A stretch of DNA of 24,788 nucleotides, from positions 1 to 24,788 of the forward strand of contig FR889242.1 of assembly GCA_000431815.1 (NCBI GenBank), read 5' to 3'. The notes under the pieces are model-generated. The model worked only from the letters and a program-made list of their open reading frames with translations, was not told where the DNA came from and made no database searches. This stretch comes from Butyrivibrio sp. CAG:318 (lineage in GTDB: Bacteria > Bacillota > Clostridia > Lachnospirales > Lachnospiraceae). This document shows, piece by piece, positions 14,181 through 23,151 of this stretch. The translations under genes were made by a program, and so were the position numbers. Each line of letters opens with the position of its first letter. Positions within the stretch are counted from its first letter, which is position 1.

Positions 14181-16498
14181 TCTTCTCCTCTCAGTGCATG
14201 TTCCACAACTTCATCCATATTTTTAACAGTATGAATCTTCAGTTTATCCAATACTTCCTTATCCACTTCATACAAATCTTTCCCGTTCTTGTCCGGAATA
14301 AGGACCTCCTTGATTCCGATTATGGATGCGGCCAGAAGTTTTTCTTTAAGTCCGCCGATAGGAAGAACCTGACCGTGAAGCGTTACTTCTCCTGTCATAG
14401 CTATATTATGGCGCACTTTACGTCCTGTAAGCGCAGATATCATCGCAAGAGTCATGGTTATTCCGGCTGACGGTCCATCCTTAGGCACTGCTCCTTCCGG
14501 AACATGAATATGAATATCATTCTTAGCAAAAACTTCAGGGTCAATATTGTATTTATCCGCAATAGAGCGGATGTATCCAAGTGCAACCTGTGCGGATTCT
14601 TTCATGACATCACCAAGCTTACCCGTAAGTGTGAGTCCACCCTTTCCTGCCATGAGGACAGCTTCCACATCAAGCGTCGTTCCGCCCACGCTTGTCCACG
14701 CAAGACCTTTTACAACACCAACCATATCCTCTGCCTGCATCTCTTCATCGTCATATTTCTCCGGTCCGAGATACTCTTCAAGATTCTTCGCAGTTATCCT
14801 GTTGGTTATCTTTTCTCCTCCGACTATGTACATTGCGGCCTTACGGCAGCATGCACCAATCTGACGTTCAAGTTCTCTTACGCCGGCTTCTCTGGTATAA
14901 TTACTGATAATTTTATGCAAAACATCATCATTAAAGGATACCTGCCTCTTTGTCAGCCCGTTTTCCTTAAGCTGCTTTCCGACAAGGTGCTCTTTGACAA
15001 TATGGAATTTTTCAACCTCCGTATAACTGTTAAGTTCTATCACTTCCATTCTGTCAAGAAGCGGACGCGGTATCGCCTGTGTGTCATTGGCTGTTGCTAT
15101 AAAAAGCACATCCGATAAATCGACCGGCTCCTCTATATAATGATCCTTGAATGCGGAATTCTGCTCTCCGTCAAGCACCTCCAACAGTGCAGATGCCGTG
15201 TCTCCTCTTGAATCCGTTCCGACTTTGTCTATCTCATCCAACAGCATTAACGGATTACCTACCTTGGCACTCTTAAGGGCCTCTATTATGCGTCCCGGCA
15301 TTGCTCCGATATATGTCTTACGATGACCTCTTATCTCAGCTTCATCACGCACTCCTCCAAGGCATATTCTCACATATTTGCGGTTAAGAGCCTTGGCTAT
15401 GGACGATGCAATTGATGTTTTACCGGTTCCCGGAGGGCCTGCAAGGCATATTATCGGACTGTGGTTTCCTCCTTTGAGAGCTCTTACGGCAAGCACCTCA
15501 AGTATACGCTTCTTGACTTTATCAAGTCCGTAATGATTGCGATTCAGGATTTTTTCCGCACGCACTATATCGTTATTATCCTTGGAACGCTTATTCCACG
15601 GAAGTTCAAGCATGGTTTCTATGTAACCTCTGCTCACTGATGCTTCCGCCGAACTTCCGGAAAGTGTATTATATCTGCTGATTTCGCGGAAAATCCTGTC
15701 TTTGATCTCATCAGGTGCATTAAGTTTCTCCGTCATGCTTCTTAAGCGGTCAACATCCTCTTCATAATTATCCTCGCCGAGTTCCTCCCTGATTGCCTGG
15801 ATTTCCTCTCTGAGAATAAAATCTTTCTGGTTCTTATCGATTTTACGTCTTATGTCTTCTGACATTTTCTTTTTGATTTCCATGACATTAAGCTCATTGG
15901 AAACCATTGTGCATGCCATTTCGTATCGTAACCATATATCATCCTCATCTAAGAATGCCTGTCTTTTGAACTGATCCGTTGTACATTCCGAGGCAATTTC
16001 ATATATAATCTCATCAAGGCCGCGTATGGCACTGTTGCGTGATATATTATCACCCTGACTGCGTCCGGAAGCTATGTAATAATGATTCATCATCTCTTTA
16101 AGGAGTTCCGTACATGCTTCACGTTCATTGGCATCGAGTTCTTCCTCGTCCGTGCCGCATAATTCCACCGTTCCTTTAAGATAATCATCTGTTCCCGTAA
16201 AATCAATACACCTTGCGCGCATTAATCCTTTTACAAGTACTCTTACAAGTCCTCCGGGAAGTTTTACTATCTGCTGTATTTCGCAGACGGTACCATAGTC
16301 AACTACATCATCCCTATCAGGTTTTATGATATCCGGTGATTTCTGTGACACAAGAAATATCCTCTGTCCGTTCTTCATCGCATATTCTACGCTTTTTATT
16401 GATTTTTTTCTGCTGACATCAAAATGAATGACCATATATGGTAGTATGGTCATTCCTCTAAGTGCAATAATCGGCAAAGTTTCGATTTCTTTTTTCAT
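14177..16498 (-). CDS. lon: ATP-dependent protease Lon (LonA type)
   Basis: Lon degrades misfolded and regulatory proteins in the cytoplasm. The 773-residue protein has the N-terminal substrate-binding domain (about 1-205), a coiled-coil region (about 205-250), the AAA+ domain with Walker A GPPGTGKTS (354-362) and Walker B LMLLDEID (417-424), and the C-terminal peptidase domain with catalytic S677 in KDGPSAG and K720 in GGLKEKLLAA. The 43-residue spacing of this Ser-Lys dyad matches E. coli Lon. The start codon overlaps the clpX stop (ATGA) and is preceded by GGAG. Its own stop overlaps the start of engB. Confidence 0.98.
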   Translation of the reverse strand: MKKEIETLPIIALRGMTILPYMVIHFDVSRKKSIKSVEYAMKNGQRIFLVSQKSPDIIKPDRDDVVDYGTVCEIQQIVKLPGGLVRVLVKGLMRARCIDFTGTDDYLKGTVELCGTDEEELDANEREACTELLKEMMNHYYIASGRSQGDNISRNSAIRGLDEIIYEIASECTTDQFKRQAFLDEDDIWLRYEMACTMVSNELNVMEIKKKMSEDIRRKIDKNQKDFILREEIQAIREELGEDNYEEDVDRLRSMTEKLNAPDEIKDRIFREISRYNTLSGSSAEASVSRGYIETMLELPWNKRSKDNNDIVRAEKILNRNHYGLDKVKKRILEVLAVRALKGGNHSPIICLAGPPGTGKTSIASSIAKALNRKYVRICLGGVRDEAEIRGHRKTYIGAMPGRIIEALKSAKVGNPLMLLDEIDKVGTDSRGDTASALLEVLDGEQNSAFKDHYIEEPVDLSDVLFIATANDTQAIPRPLLDRMEVIELNSYTEVEKFHIVKEHLVGKQLKENGLTKRQVSFNDDVLHKIISNYTREAGVRELERQIGACCRKAAMYIVGGEKITNRITAKNLEEYLGPEKYDDEEMQAEDMVGVVKGLAWTSVGGTTLDVEAVLMAGKGGLTLTGKLGDVMKESAQVALGYIRSIADKYNIDPEVFAKNDIHIHVPEGAVPKDGPSAGITMTLAMISALTGRKVRHNIAMTGEVTLHGQVLPIGGLKEKLLAASIIGIKEVLIPDKNGKDLYEVDKEVLDKLKIHTVKNMDEVVEHALRGEE

Positions 16499-17823
16499 GC
16501 GCTTTCTCCGTTATTCTTATCGAGTGTATGGGTTACACTCTCTTTAGTTCCCACTTCATCGGTTCTGTATTTCAGTTCAGGTGCTGCACCCTCTGTAATC
16601 GTCTTCTCTGTTATGATACATTCGGAGATATTATCATCTGACGGAATACGGTACATAACATCCATCATTGCCTTCTCCATTATGGAACGAAGTCCTCTTG
16701 CACCCGTCTTACGCTCAAGACTCTTCTTAGCAATCGCCCTTACAGCCTCATCCGTAACTTTGAGCGCAACTTCATCATATTCAAAGAGTTTTCTGTACTG
16801 CTTAACCAGTGCATTCTTCGGTTTGGTAAGAATATCAACCAGAGCATTCTCATCAAGCATATCAAGCGCAACCGTAACAGGAATACGGCCCACAAATTCA
16901 GGAATAAGGCCGAATTTAACAAAATCCTGCGGAAGTGCTTTGGCAAAAAGTTCTCCTATATTCTGCTCATTGCGTTCTTTGATGTCCGCATTGAAACCGA
17001 TTGACTTCTGGTCCATTCTGGACTCAATTATCTTATCAAGGCCGTCAAATGCTCCGCCGCAGATAAAAAGAATGTTGGTCGTATCAATTGATATAAGTTC
17101 CTGCTGAGGATGTTTCCTGCCGCCCTGCGGAGGTACTGATGCCATCGTTCCTTCAAGTATCTTAAGAAGTGCCTGCTGCACGCCTTCTCCGGATACATCT
17201 CTTGTGATTGACACATTCTCTGATTTACGCGTTATCTTGTCTATTTCATCTATATATATGATACCTTTTTCTGCTTTCGGGACATCATAATCCGCTGCCT
17301 GGATAAGTTTGAGAAGAATATTTTCAACATCCTCTCCTACATATCCCGCTTCTGTAAGCGTGGTAGCATCGGCTATTGCAAAAGGAACATTAAGAATCTT
17401 CGCAAGTGTCTGTGCAAGATATGTCTTACCGGAACCCGTAGGTCCAAGCATAAGTATATTGCTCTTCTGAAGCTCAACTCCATCTTCATCCACTTCGTCA
17501 TTACACAAAATTCTCTTATAGTGATTATATACTGAAACGGCAAGTACCTTCTTAGCCTCATCCTGTCCGACAACATACTCATCAAGGTGTTCCTTAATCT
17601 GGATAGGTTTCAAAAGATTAATGCCGAAATTATCTTCTTCTGAATATTCTGTCTGTGCAGATTGTTCATCATCGAACTCTTCTGACATAATTTCATTACA
17701 AATGTCTATACACTCATCGCAGATGTAGACCCCGCCCGGACCTGCGATTAATTTTCTGACCTGCTTCTGGTTCTTTCCGCAAAAAGAACATACACACAAA
17801 TCTCCGTCTTTCTTTCCTGCCAC
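16495..17823 (-). CDS. clpX: ATP-dependent Clp protease ATP-binding subunit ClpX
   Basis: ClpX unfolds tagged proteins and feeds them into ClpP. The 442 residues contain the C4 zinc-binding domain (C12, C15, C35, C38), Walker A GPTGSGKT (127-134), the GYVGED pore loop (160-165), Walker B IIYIDEIDK (188-196), the RKHPQQE pore loop (236-242) and the IGF ClpP-docking tripeptide (275-277). The start is GTG, eight bases after AGGAGG. The gene follows clpP after about 90 bases that hold a GC-rich hairpin and overlaps lon by four bases. The C-terminal tail (about 410-442) is acidic and not conserved. Confidence 0.98.
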   Translation of the reverse strand: MAGKKDGDLCVCSFCGKNQKQVRKLIAGPGGVYICDECIDICNEIMSEEFDDEQSAQTEYSEEDNFGINLLKPIQIKEHLDEYVVGQDEAKKVLAVSVYNHYKRILCNDEVDEDGVELQKSNILMLGPTGSGKTYLAQTLAKILNVPFAIADATTLTEAGYVGEDVENILLKLIQAADYDVPKAEKGIIYIDEIDKITRKSENVSITRDVSGEGVQQALLKILEGTMASVPPQGGRKHPQQELISIDTTNILFICGGAFDGLDKIIESRMDQKSIGFNADIKERNEQNIGELFAKALPQDFVKFGLIPEFVGRIPVTVALDMLDENALVDILTKPKNALVKQYRKLFEYDEVALKVTDEAVRAIAKKSLERKTGARGLRSIMEKAMMDVMYRIPSDDNISECIITEKTITEGAAPELKYRTDEVGTKESVTHTLDKNNGESA

Positions 17824-17869
17824 AATAATACCTCCTGTGCCCAGTTAAAATTATTTTTTAAAACTTACA

Positions 17870-17899
17870 GCCCCCGAAAGCATAATCTCTTCCGGGGGC
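17870..17899 (-). promoter_or_regulatory. GC-rich hairpin between clpP and clpX
   Basis: GCCCCCG...CGGGGGC arms (17899-17889 and 17880-17870 on the minus strand) extend to a ten-pair stem with one mismatch and a short loop. The T-rich tract that follows (TGTAAGTTTT) is delayed by several bases, so this is a weak or partial terminator, or an RNA-processing/stabilising element that lets some transcripts run on to clpX. Confidence 0.55.
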
Positions 17900-17912
17900 C
17901 GGATTATTTATC

Positions 17913-18497
17913 TTATTCTCTGTTGGATACAACACTGTCGATAAGTCCGTATTCAACCGCCTCAGCTGCTGACATATAATTATCTCTGTCTGTATCACGT
18001 TCAATTACATCAAGTGATTTACCTGTATTCTCAGCAAGAATTCTGTTGAGCTTATCCTTGGTCTTCAAAATGTGGTCAGCCACAATTTTCATATCTGATG
18101 CCTGTCCCTTAGAACCGCCGCTTGGCTGGTGAATCATTATCTCCGCATTAGGAAGTGCAAATCTCTTGCCCTTGGTACCGCCTGCAAGAAGGAATGCTCC
18201 CATACTTGCTGCCATTCCGATACAGATTGTTGACACATCACATTTGATGTATTTCATAGTATCGTATATTGCCATGCCTGCCGTTACCGATCCGCCCGGA
18301 CTGTTAATATATAAACTAATGTCTTTATTCGGGTCTTCCGACTCAAGGAAAAGCAACTGTGCAACTATTACGCTTGCCGAAGCATCCGTAACTTCCTCTC
18401 CAAGGAAAATAATTCTTTCTTTAAGTAATCTTGAGTAGATATCGTAGGAGCGTTCTCCTCTGCTGGTCTGCTCAATGACATAAGGTACTAAACTCAT
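17913..18497 (-). CDS. clpP: ATP-dependent Clp protease proteolytic subunit ClpP
   Basis: ClpP is the tetradecameric serine peptidase that partners ClpX. With the start at 18497 the protein has 194 residues and the catalytic triad falls at S98 (GMAASMGA), H123 (MIHQP) and D172 (DTDRDNY), the same numbering as B. subtilis ClpP. GGAGG lies eight bases before this ATG; another ATG 18 bases upstream (18515) has no site and was not used. It lies between tig and clpX on the same strand, the common order for trigger factor and the Clp protease in Bacillota. The gap to tig is under 50 bases, so tig and clpP are likely co-transcribed. Confidence 0.98.
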   Translation of the reverse strand: MSLVPYVIEQTSRGERSYDIYSRLLKERIIFLGEEVTDASASVIVAQLLFLESEDPNKDISLYINSPGGSVTAGMAIYDTMKYIKCDVSTICIGMAASMGAFLLAGGTKGKRFALPNAEIMIHQPSGGSKGQASDMKIVADHILKTKDKLNRILAENTGKSLDVIERDTDRDNYMSAAEAVEYGLIDSVVSNRE

Positions 18498-18545
18498 ATT
18501 ATCTGCCTCCTGCATTATAAATTACACTATCGTGCAGTAGATTGA

Positions 18546-19856
18546 TTATTCTGCTGCTGCCTTAGGAGCTGCCTTCTCAACTGCCTTAGATGCAATAAGC
18601 TCTGCTGCTTTCTGGATGGCAAGGTCTGACATGATCTGCTCTTTCTCGTTATCTCCGAGAATTTCTTTAACCTTGTCAACTTCCATCTTATACATATCAG
18701 CCATTCTCTTTACTTCTTCTTCGAAGTCATCTTCTGTAGCTGTGATATTCTCAGCCTTAACAACTGCCTCAAGAACAAGGCTGTTCTTAATTCTTGTAAC
18801 TGCTTCCGGCTTAAGGCTCTCCATAAACTGCTGATGGTTGGAACCCATATACTGGATATACTGATCAATTGAAAGTCCCTGCATCTGGAGTCTCTGGGCA
18901 AATTCGTTAACCATATTGTTAACCTGAAGCTTGATCATGCCTTCCGGAATATCCATTGACGCATTCTCAACTGCCTTGGCAACTGCTTTTGCTTCTTTCT
19001 CTCTCTTAGCTTCTTCTTTCTTCTTCTCTGTAAGGTTCTTCTTAATGTCAGCCTTGTAATCTGCAAGTGTATCGAATTCGGAAACGTCCTTTGCAAAATC
19101 ATCATCAAGCTTAGGAAGTTCCTTAACTTTGATAGCCTTAACCGTTACCTTGAATGTAGCCGGCTTGCCTGCAAGCTCTGCTGCCTGATAATTCTCAGGG
19201 AATGTTACGTTAACCTCAACCTCTTTACCGATCTTGGCTCCGATAAGCTGCTCCTCGAAGTTATCGATAAATGAGTGTGAACCGATTGTAAGAGGATAAT
19301 CTGTTCCCTTACCGCCTTCAAATGGAACTCCGTCCACAAATCCCTCAAAGTCAATAACTGCCTGGTCTTTATCTTTTACGCCTCTGCTTGTAACATCTAC
19401 AAGTCTTGCATTCTGTTCTCTTACTTTCTCAAGTTCTGCCTTAACATCATCTGCTGTTACCTTGGCATCTGTTTTCTCAATCTCAACTCCGAGATATTCG
19501 CCAAGTGTTACCTCAGGCTTAAGAGCTACTTCTGCTGTAAAAATGAAGCTCTTGCCCTTCTCAATCTGTGTAACATCGATTTCCGGCTGTGATACTATAT
19601 CAAGTTTGCTTTCTTCGGCTGCCTTTGAATACTCCTCAGGTATAAGGATATTAGCTGCATCTTCATAGAAAACTCCTGCTCCGTATACTTTCTCTATTAC
19701 AGCGCGAGGTACTTTACCTTTTCTGAAACCGTTAACCGCGATTTTGTTTTTATTTTTCTCGTAAGCTTTCTGAAGAGCTTTCTCAAAATCCTCCGCAGAT
19801 ACCTCGATAGTAAGTTTTGCCATGTTTTTCTCTAAATTTTCTACTGTAAAACTCAT
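18546..19856 (-). CDS. tig: Trigger factor (ribosome-associated chaperone, peptidyl-prolyl isomerase)
   Basis: Trigger factor binds at the ribosomal exit tunnel and shields nascent chains. At 436 residues it is of normal length. The ribosome-docking signature GFRKGKVPR is at 43-51, the FKBP-type isomerase domain at about 160-245 (VIDFEGFVDGVPFEGGKG), and the C-terminal helical chaperone domain runs to the Ala/Lys-rich end. AAGGAGG precedes the ATG. A near-consensus promoter lies about 110 bases upstream, making tig the first gene of the tig-clpP-clpX-lon-engB transcript. Confidence 0.98.
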   Translation of the reverse strand: MSFTVENLEKNMAKLTIEVSAEDFEKALQKAYEKNKNKIAVNGFRKGKVPRAVIEKVYGAGVFYEDAANILIPEEYSKAAEESKLDIVSQPEIDVTQIEKGKSFIFTAEVALKPEVTLGEYLGVEIEKTDAKVTADDVKAELEKVREQNARLVDVTSRGVKDKDQAVIDFEGFVDGVPFEGGKGTDYPLTIGSHSFIDNFEEQLIGAKIGKEVEVNVTFPENYQAAELAGKPATFKVTVKAIKVKELPKLDDDFAKDVSEFDTLADYKADIKKNLTEKKKEEAKREKEAKAVAKAVENASMDIPEGMIKLQVNNMVNEFAQRLQMQGLSIDQYIQYMGSNHQQFMESLKPEAVTRIKNSLVLEAVVKAENITATEDDFEEEVKRMADMYKMEVDKVKEILGDNEKEQIMSDLAIQKAAELIASKAVEKAAPKAAAE

Positions 19857-19968
19857 TTTAAAAATTTCCTCCTTGCGATGAAAAACCGTGATAATTTATA
19901 TATATGTATCCGCCATAGATGTGCAGCGCAGATCCGGCAGACACCACATTAACGGTCATACAGCGGGT

Positions 19969-19998
19969 ATTATAGCACAAATACCGGCGGAATGTCAA
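19969..19998 (-). promoter_or_regulatory. Strong promoter of the tig-clp-lon operon
   Basis: On the minus strand TTGACA (19998-19993), 18 bases, then TATAAT (19974-19969). Both boxes are consensus sigma-A elements; the long leader of about 100 bases to tig holds no obvious CtsR- or HrcA-like site that I recognise. Confidence 0.85.
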
Positions 19999-20020
19999 CA
20001 AATTATAGGGGTTTGTCGGG

Positions 20021-20042
20021 CTTTTTCAGACCTTTTTCAGAC
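20021..20042. repeat. Perfect 11-bp tandem repeat upstream of the tig promoter
   Basis: CTTTTTCAGAC is present at 20021-20031 and repeated exactly at 20032-20042. It lies between the tig -35 box and the divergent promoter of the ABC transporter. The unit contains a five-base T run (A-tract on the other strand) spaced by one helical turn, resembling the repeat in the rho/malic enzyme region. Confidence 0.75.
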
Positions 20043-20055
20043 TGTGTCAAAAAAC

Positions 20056-20084
20056 TTGCGGATTGATGTTTCTTATAGTAGAAT
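20056..20084 (+). promoter_or_regulatory. Candidate promoter of the ABC transporter operon
   Basis: TTGCGG (20056-20061), 17 bases, TAGAAT (20079-20084). The leader to the ATG would be about 25 bases and contains AAGGAG. The -35 box is only a half match, so confidence is moderate. Confidence 0.5.
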
Positions 20085-20115
20085 AAGTCTGTTATTATTT
20101 TAAGGAGATTGTATC

Positions 20116-20796
20116 ATGTCATACATAGAAGTATCACATATTAGCAAAAGTTACGGCAGAAAGAAAATTCTTAACGATATCACATTCACCGCCGACAAGG
20201 GCGAATGCATCGGAATCGTAGGCGCCAACGGCTGCGGCAAATCAACGCTGCTTAAGGTTCTGTGCGGAGCGCACAGGCCGGACTCCGGGGATATACTTTA
20301 CGACGGTTCAAGCCCTCTTTCGCGTAAATCCATTTTCAGAAAGCTTGTAGGATATGTTCCGCAGGAAAATCCGCTTTTTGACAATCTTACTGTACTTGAC
20401 AATCTTAAACTCTGGTACTGCGACAGTACACATAATCTCAAAAACGACATCAAAAGCGGTATCATTGCCGACTTTGGAATAGATAAATATCTTCATTCCA
20501 CCGTACGTACACTTTCCGGGGGCATGAAGAAACGGTTAAGCATTGCATGTTCAATTGCCGGGGATCCTTCCATACTTATTCTTGACGAACCCGGTGCTTC
20601 TCTTGACATCGTCTGCAAGGAAGATATCAAAAATTATATGTTAAAATATATATCGGACGGCGGAATAATAATAATCGCAAGCCATGAGGAGGGAGAGCTT
20701 TCCGTGTGCAGCCGGATGTTTCTTATGAATGACGGCGTACTTTCGGATATAGCGCCGGGAACATCGCTTTCATCTCTAATAGGGAGGCTTAAATGA
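20116..20796 (+). CDS. ABC transporter ATP-binding protein
   Basis: The ATPase of an exporter with two separate permease genes. In 226 residues: Walker A GANGCGKST (36-44), Q-loop YVPQENPLF (Q83), signature LSGGMKKRLS (133-142), Walker B ILILDEP (153-159) and H-loop histidine H190. The body is of the DrrA/CcmA type common in drug or lantibiotic export. AAGGAG stands eight bases before the ATG. The stop overlaps the first permease start by four bases, so the three genes form one operon. The substrate cannot be deduced. Confidence 0.95.
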   Translation: MSYIEVSHISKSYGRKKILNDITFTADKGECIGIVGANGCGKSTLLKVLCGAHRPDSGDILYDGSSPLSRKSIFRKLVGYVPQENPLFDNLTVLDNLKLWYCDSTHNLKNDIKSGIIADFGIDKYLHSTVRTLSGGMKKRLSIACSIAGDPSILILDEPGASLDIVCKEDIKNYMLKYISDGGIIIIASHEEGELSVCSRMFLMNDGVLSDIAPGTSLSSLIGRLK

Positions 20797-22004
20797 TCAG
20801 AAAACACTTTCTTTTTGCCATATTCCAGGTAAAATCCACATTGCGTATAATTCCGAGGCTTTTATTATGCGGAATTATTTTCCTGGCTGTAGTATCTGTA
20901 ATCGGAATATGCGGAAATACTATGCTCTCAGATGATTCCGGCCGTCAGATGGATGTAAATATAGCTGCCGTTATGCCGGCTGACGATTCTGCAGTATCCG
21001 TAGGCTTCCAGGTCATCAAAAACATGGACAGCATTAAATCCATATGCCGTTTTATCGCAATGGACAAAGACGCTGCACTGGATGCTCTGGCAAGAGGTGA
21101 GATATCTGCCATCATTGAAATTCCTGAGGGTTTCGTAGATGATCTGATGTATGGCGTTAACACTCCTGCCACAATTATAATACCGGAAAGCGCAGGAATG
21201 GAAACCCTTATTTTCCGCTCCATGATGAGCGCGGGTGCCAAATCTCTCGCCACATCCGAAGCAGGCGTATATGCGGTAAGTGATTTCCTTGAATACTACG
21301 GATATGACGAATATATAACACCATCGCAGGATGAATTGTATGATTTCTATATGAAATATGCTTTTAACCGGATGTATTTTTTTAAAGCTGACAAAGTGTC
21401 TGCAACAGGTCAGACATCTACCGCCGGTTACTACATATGTTCCGGAATCGTACTTATATTAATAATGTGCGGTGCCATTGCAATCGACCGTTTTTCCAAC
21501 AGACCGCGTGCTGTCATGGAATCACTGCGCACGGGAGGAATCAGCAATATCTATGTACGCATATGTGAGTACGCAGGTGTTGTCATCACTTTCTTCATCA
21601 TTATGTTTGCAGCACTTTTTATCGTTAGTATGACACCGGCATCCGGGTACATATCTCTTAATGCACATGTCATTGCAGCTCTTGCCCTGATCATTGCATG
21701 TACGATAAGCTATATAATGTTCCTGTGCTGTGTCGGTGATGGCGGATTAATAAGTATGTTATGTATTTTCGGCACCGGGATTTTTATGATGTATGCATGC
21801 GGCCGTATACTTCCGGAACCCTATCTCCCGGACGCGGTAAACAGCATTGGAAATTATCTTCCGGTAAAAAGTATGTGTGCACTTATGGAATCGGTTTTCT
21901 ATGGCACCGGAACCGGACGCAGTATTTTTACATGTGTTATTTATACTATTATTTTTGTGAGCGGTTCGCTTGTTGCAACCGCGGTTAAAGGGAGGGATCG
22001 ATAA
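20793..22004 (+). CDS. ABC-2 type permease with large extracytoplasmic domain (first)
   Basis: A 403-residue membrane subunit of the ABC-2/ABC2_membrane_3 type. One membrane segment at about 20-40 is followed by an extracytoplasmic domain (about 42-210) with the typical ALDALARGEISAIIEIPEGF stretch, then five more segments near 212-231, 258-280, 290-312, 318-337 and 376-396. This layout resembles YhaP/NatB and LnrM/LnrN-type exporters used for lipophilic drugs or ions. It overlaps the ATPase gene by four bases and the second permease by one. It probably pairs with the second permease as a heterodimer. Confidence 0.88.
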   Translation: MIRKHFLFAIFQVKSTLRIIPRLLLCGIIFLAVVSVIGICGNTMLSDDSGRQMDVNIAAVMPADDSAVSVGFQVIKNMDSIKSICRFIAMDKDAALDALARGEISAIIEIPEGFVDDLMYGVNTPATIIIPESAGMETLIFRSMMSAGAKSLATSEAGVYAVSDFLEYYGYDEYITPSQDELYDFYMKYAFNRMYFFKADKVSATGQTSTAGYYICSGIVLILIMCGAIAIDRFSNRPRAVMESLRTGGISNIYVRICEYAGVVITFFIIMFAALFIVSMTPASGYISLNAHVIAALALIIACTISYIMFLCCVGDGGLISMLCIFGTGIFMMYACGRILPEPYLPDAVNSIGNYLPVKSMCALMESVFYGTGTGRSIFTCVIYTIIFVSGSLVATAVKGRDR

Positions 22005-23065
22005 TGCGGAATTTTATAATCTGGTTCAGTATCATTGGCAAACATCTTCTGAAGAATCCGCTGATACCCGTATTTGTGGTTCTTATTCCGATAATTTGTG
22101 CCGTGAGCACGATTTACCATAAAAATGACGTTCAAAGTGCCTACCGCGCCGGTATATATATCGATGGCAATGATCATGTATCAAGGGAGTTAGCTGATGC
22201 CCTGCTTAAATATGACGGTTCATATGAATTCATTGAATACAATGATGCAGATGATTTATATAAAGATGTTAAGAATTCATATCTGATAAGCGGTTTTATT
22301 TTTCCGGATAACCTGAGTATCAAAGCCGCAGATGTAAACTGCGAGGATGCAATCCTTGTAATCCAGCAGCCATCCAATTCCATCCAGGGTTCGATTAATG
22401 AAATTGTCTATTCCGAACTGATTGCAATAGAGGGCCGCACGATAATCACAAAACATATCGAATCACTCGGGCTCTTCAACATGGCCGATACAGAGTATAC
22501 CGACAGGCTTATGGATTATTACAGCCGGTACCTTGACAGCGATGTCACATTTCATCTGCTTTATAAGACATATGGCATCAACGGAATACAGGAAAGTAAC
22601 GATTCCATAGGTAAAATCACTTTTCCTGTCCGCGGAATACTTGCAATACTTGTATATCTGTCGGCACTATACGGAGCCGTTACATATATGAAAGATGTTG
22701 AATACGGAAGTTTTGCAGCTGTTACCGGTTCAAGAAAAATCCTGTGCCGGTTCATTTACCCGCTTATTTCTTCGATACTTTTCGGGGTTATGACTTTAAT
22801 TTCACTTGTAATTTCCGGAAATTCATCCGGCATATGGATTGAACTCCCGGCAATGCTTATGCTGATTGCACTGAGCAGTATATTTGCTGCCGTATTTTCA
22901 TTAATCGTGCGCCACAGCCGTATATTTACCGTATGTATACCCATGCTGTTACTCGGTTCGCTTATATTCTGCCCGGTATTTATCAACGCCGGCAGCTACA
23001 TTCCTGCAGCCCGATTCGCAGAGAAATTATTTGTGCCTTATTATTATCTTGAATTATTCATGTAA
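22004..23065 (+). CDS. ABC-2 type permease with large extracytoplasmic domain (second)
   Basis: The partner permease, 353 residues. A first membrane segment at about 18-37 is followed by an extracytoplasmic domain (about 38-205; YLISGFIFPDNLSI matches the domain's usual strand) and four segments near 209-228, 250-270, 281-302 and 307-326. The protein stops right after VPYYYLELFM. Relatives and the first permease carry one more C-terminal membrane helix, which is absent here, and no displaced frame encoding it is seen before the terminator. Its ATG overlaps the preceding stop (TAATG). Confidence 0.85.
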   Translation: MRNFIIWFSIIGKHLLKNPLIPVFVVLIPIICAVSTIYHKNDVQSAYRAGIYIDGNDHVSRELADALLKYDGSYEFIEYNDADDLYKDVKNSYLISGFIFPDNLSIKAADVNCEDAILVIQQPSNSIQGSINEIVYSELIAIEGRTIITKHIESLGLFNMADTEYTDRLMDYYSRYLDSDVTFHLLYKTYGINGIQESNDSIGKITFPVRGILAILVYLSALYGAVTYMKDVEYGSFAAVTGSRKILCRFIYPLISSILFGVMTLISLVISGNSSGIWIELPAMLMLIALSSIFAAVFSLIVRHSRIFTVCIPMLLLGSLIFCPVFINAGSYIPAARFAEKLFVPYYYLELFM

Positions 23066-23073
23066 TCAAAGTG

Positions 23074-23120
23074 AAAATCCGATACAAGCCGGTAAATCCC
23101 GGTCTATATCGGATTTTCTT
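23074..23120. terminator. Bidirectional terminator between the ABC operon and the spore protein gene
   Basis: AAAATCCGATA (23074-23084) pairs with TATCGGATTTT (23107-23117), with GCCGG/CCGGT pairing inside. T-runs follow on the plus strand (TTTTCTTT), and a shorter one on the minus strand, so it can end transcription from both convergent genes. Confidence 0.8.
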
Positions 23121-23151
23121 TGTCAGATTAACAACAGGATATCATTATCCG

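Noticed and set aside
14504..15118. Plus-strand open frame of 204 codons opposite lon
   Set aside because: Shadow of lon; cysteine/histidine/phenylalanine-rich translation typical of antisense frames.
18509..18514. TATAAT-like hexamer just before clpP as a separate promoter
   Set aside because: No -35 box at proper spacing, and transcription would start inside the clpP ribosome binding site.
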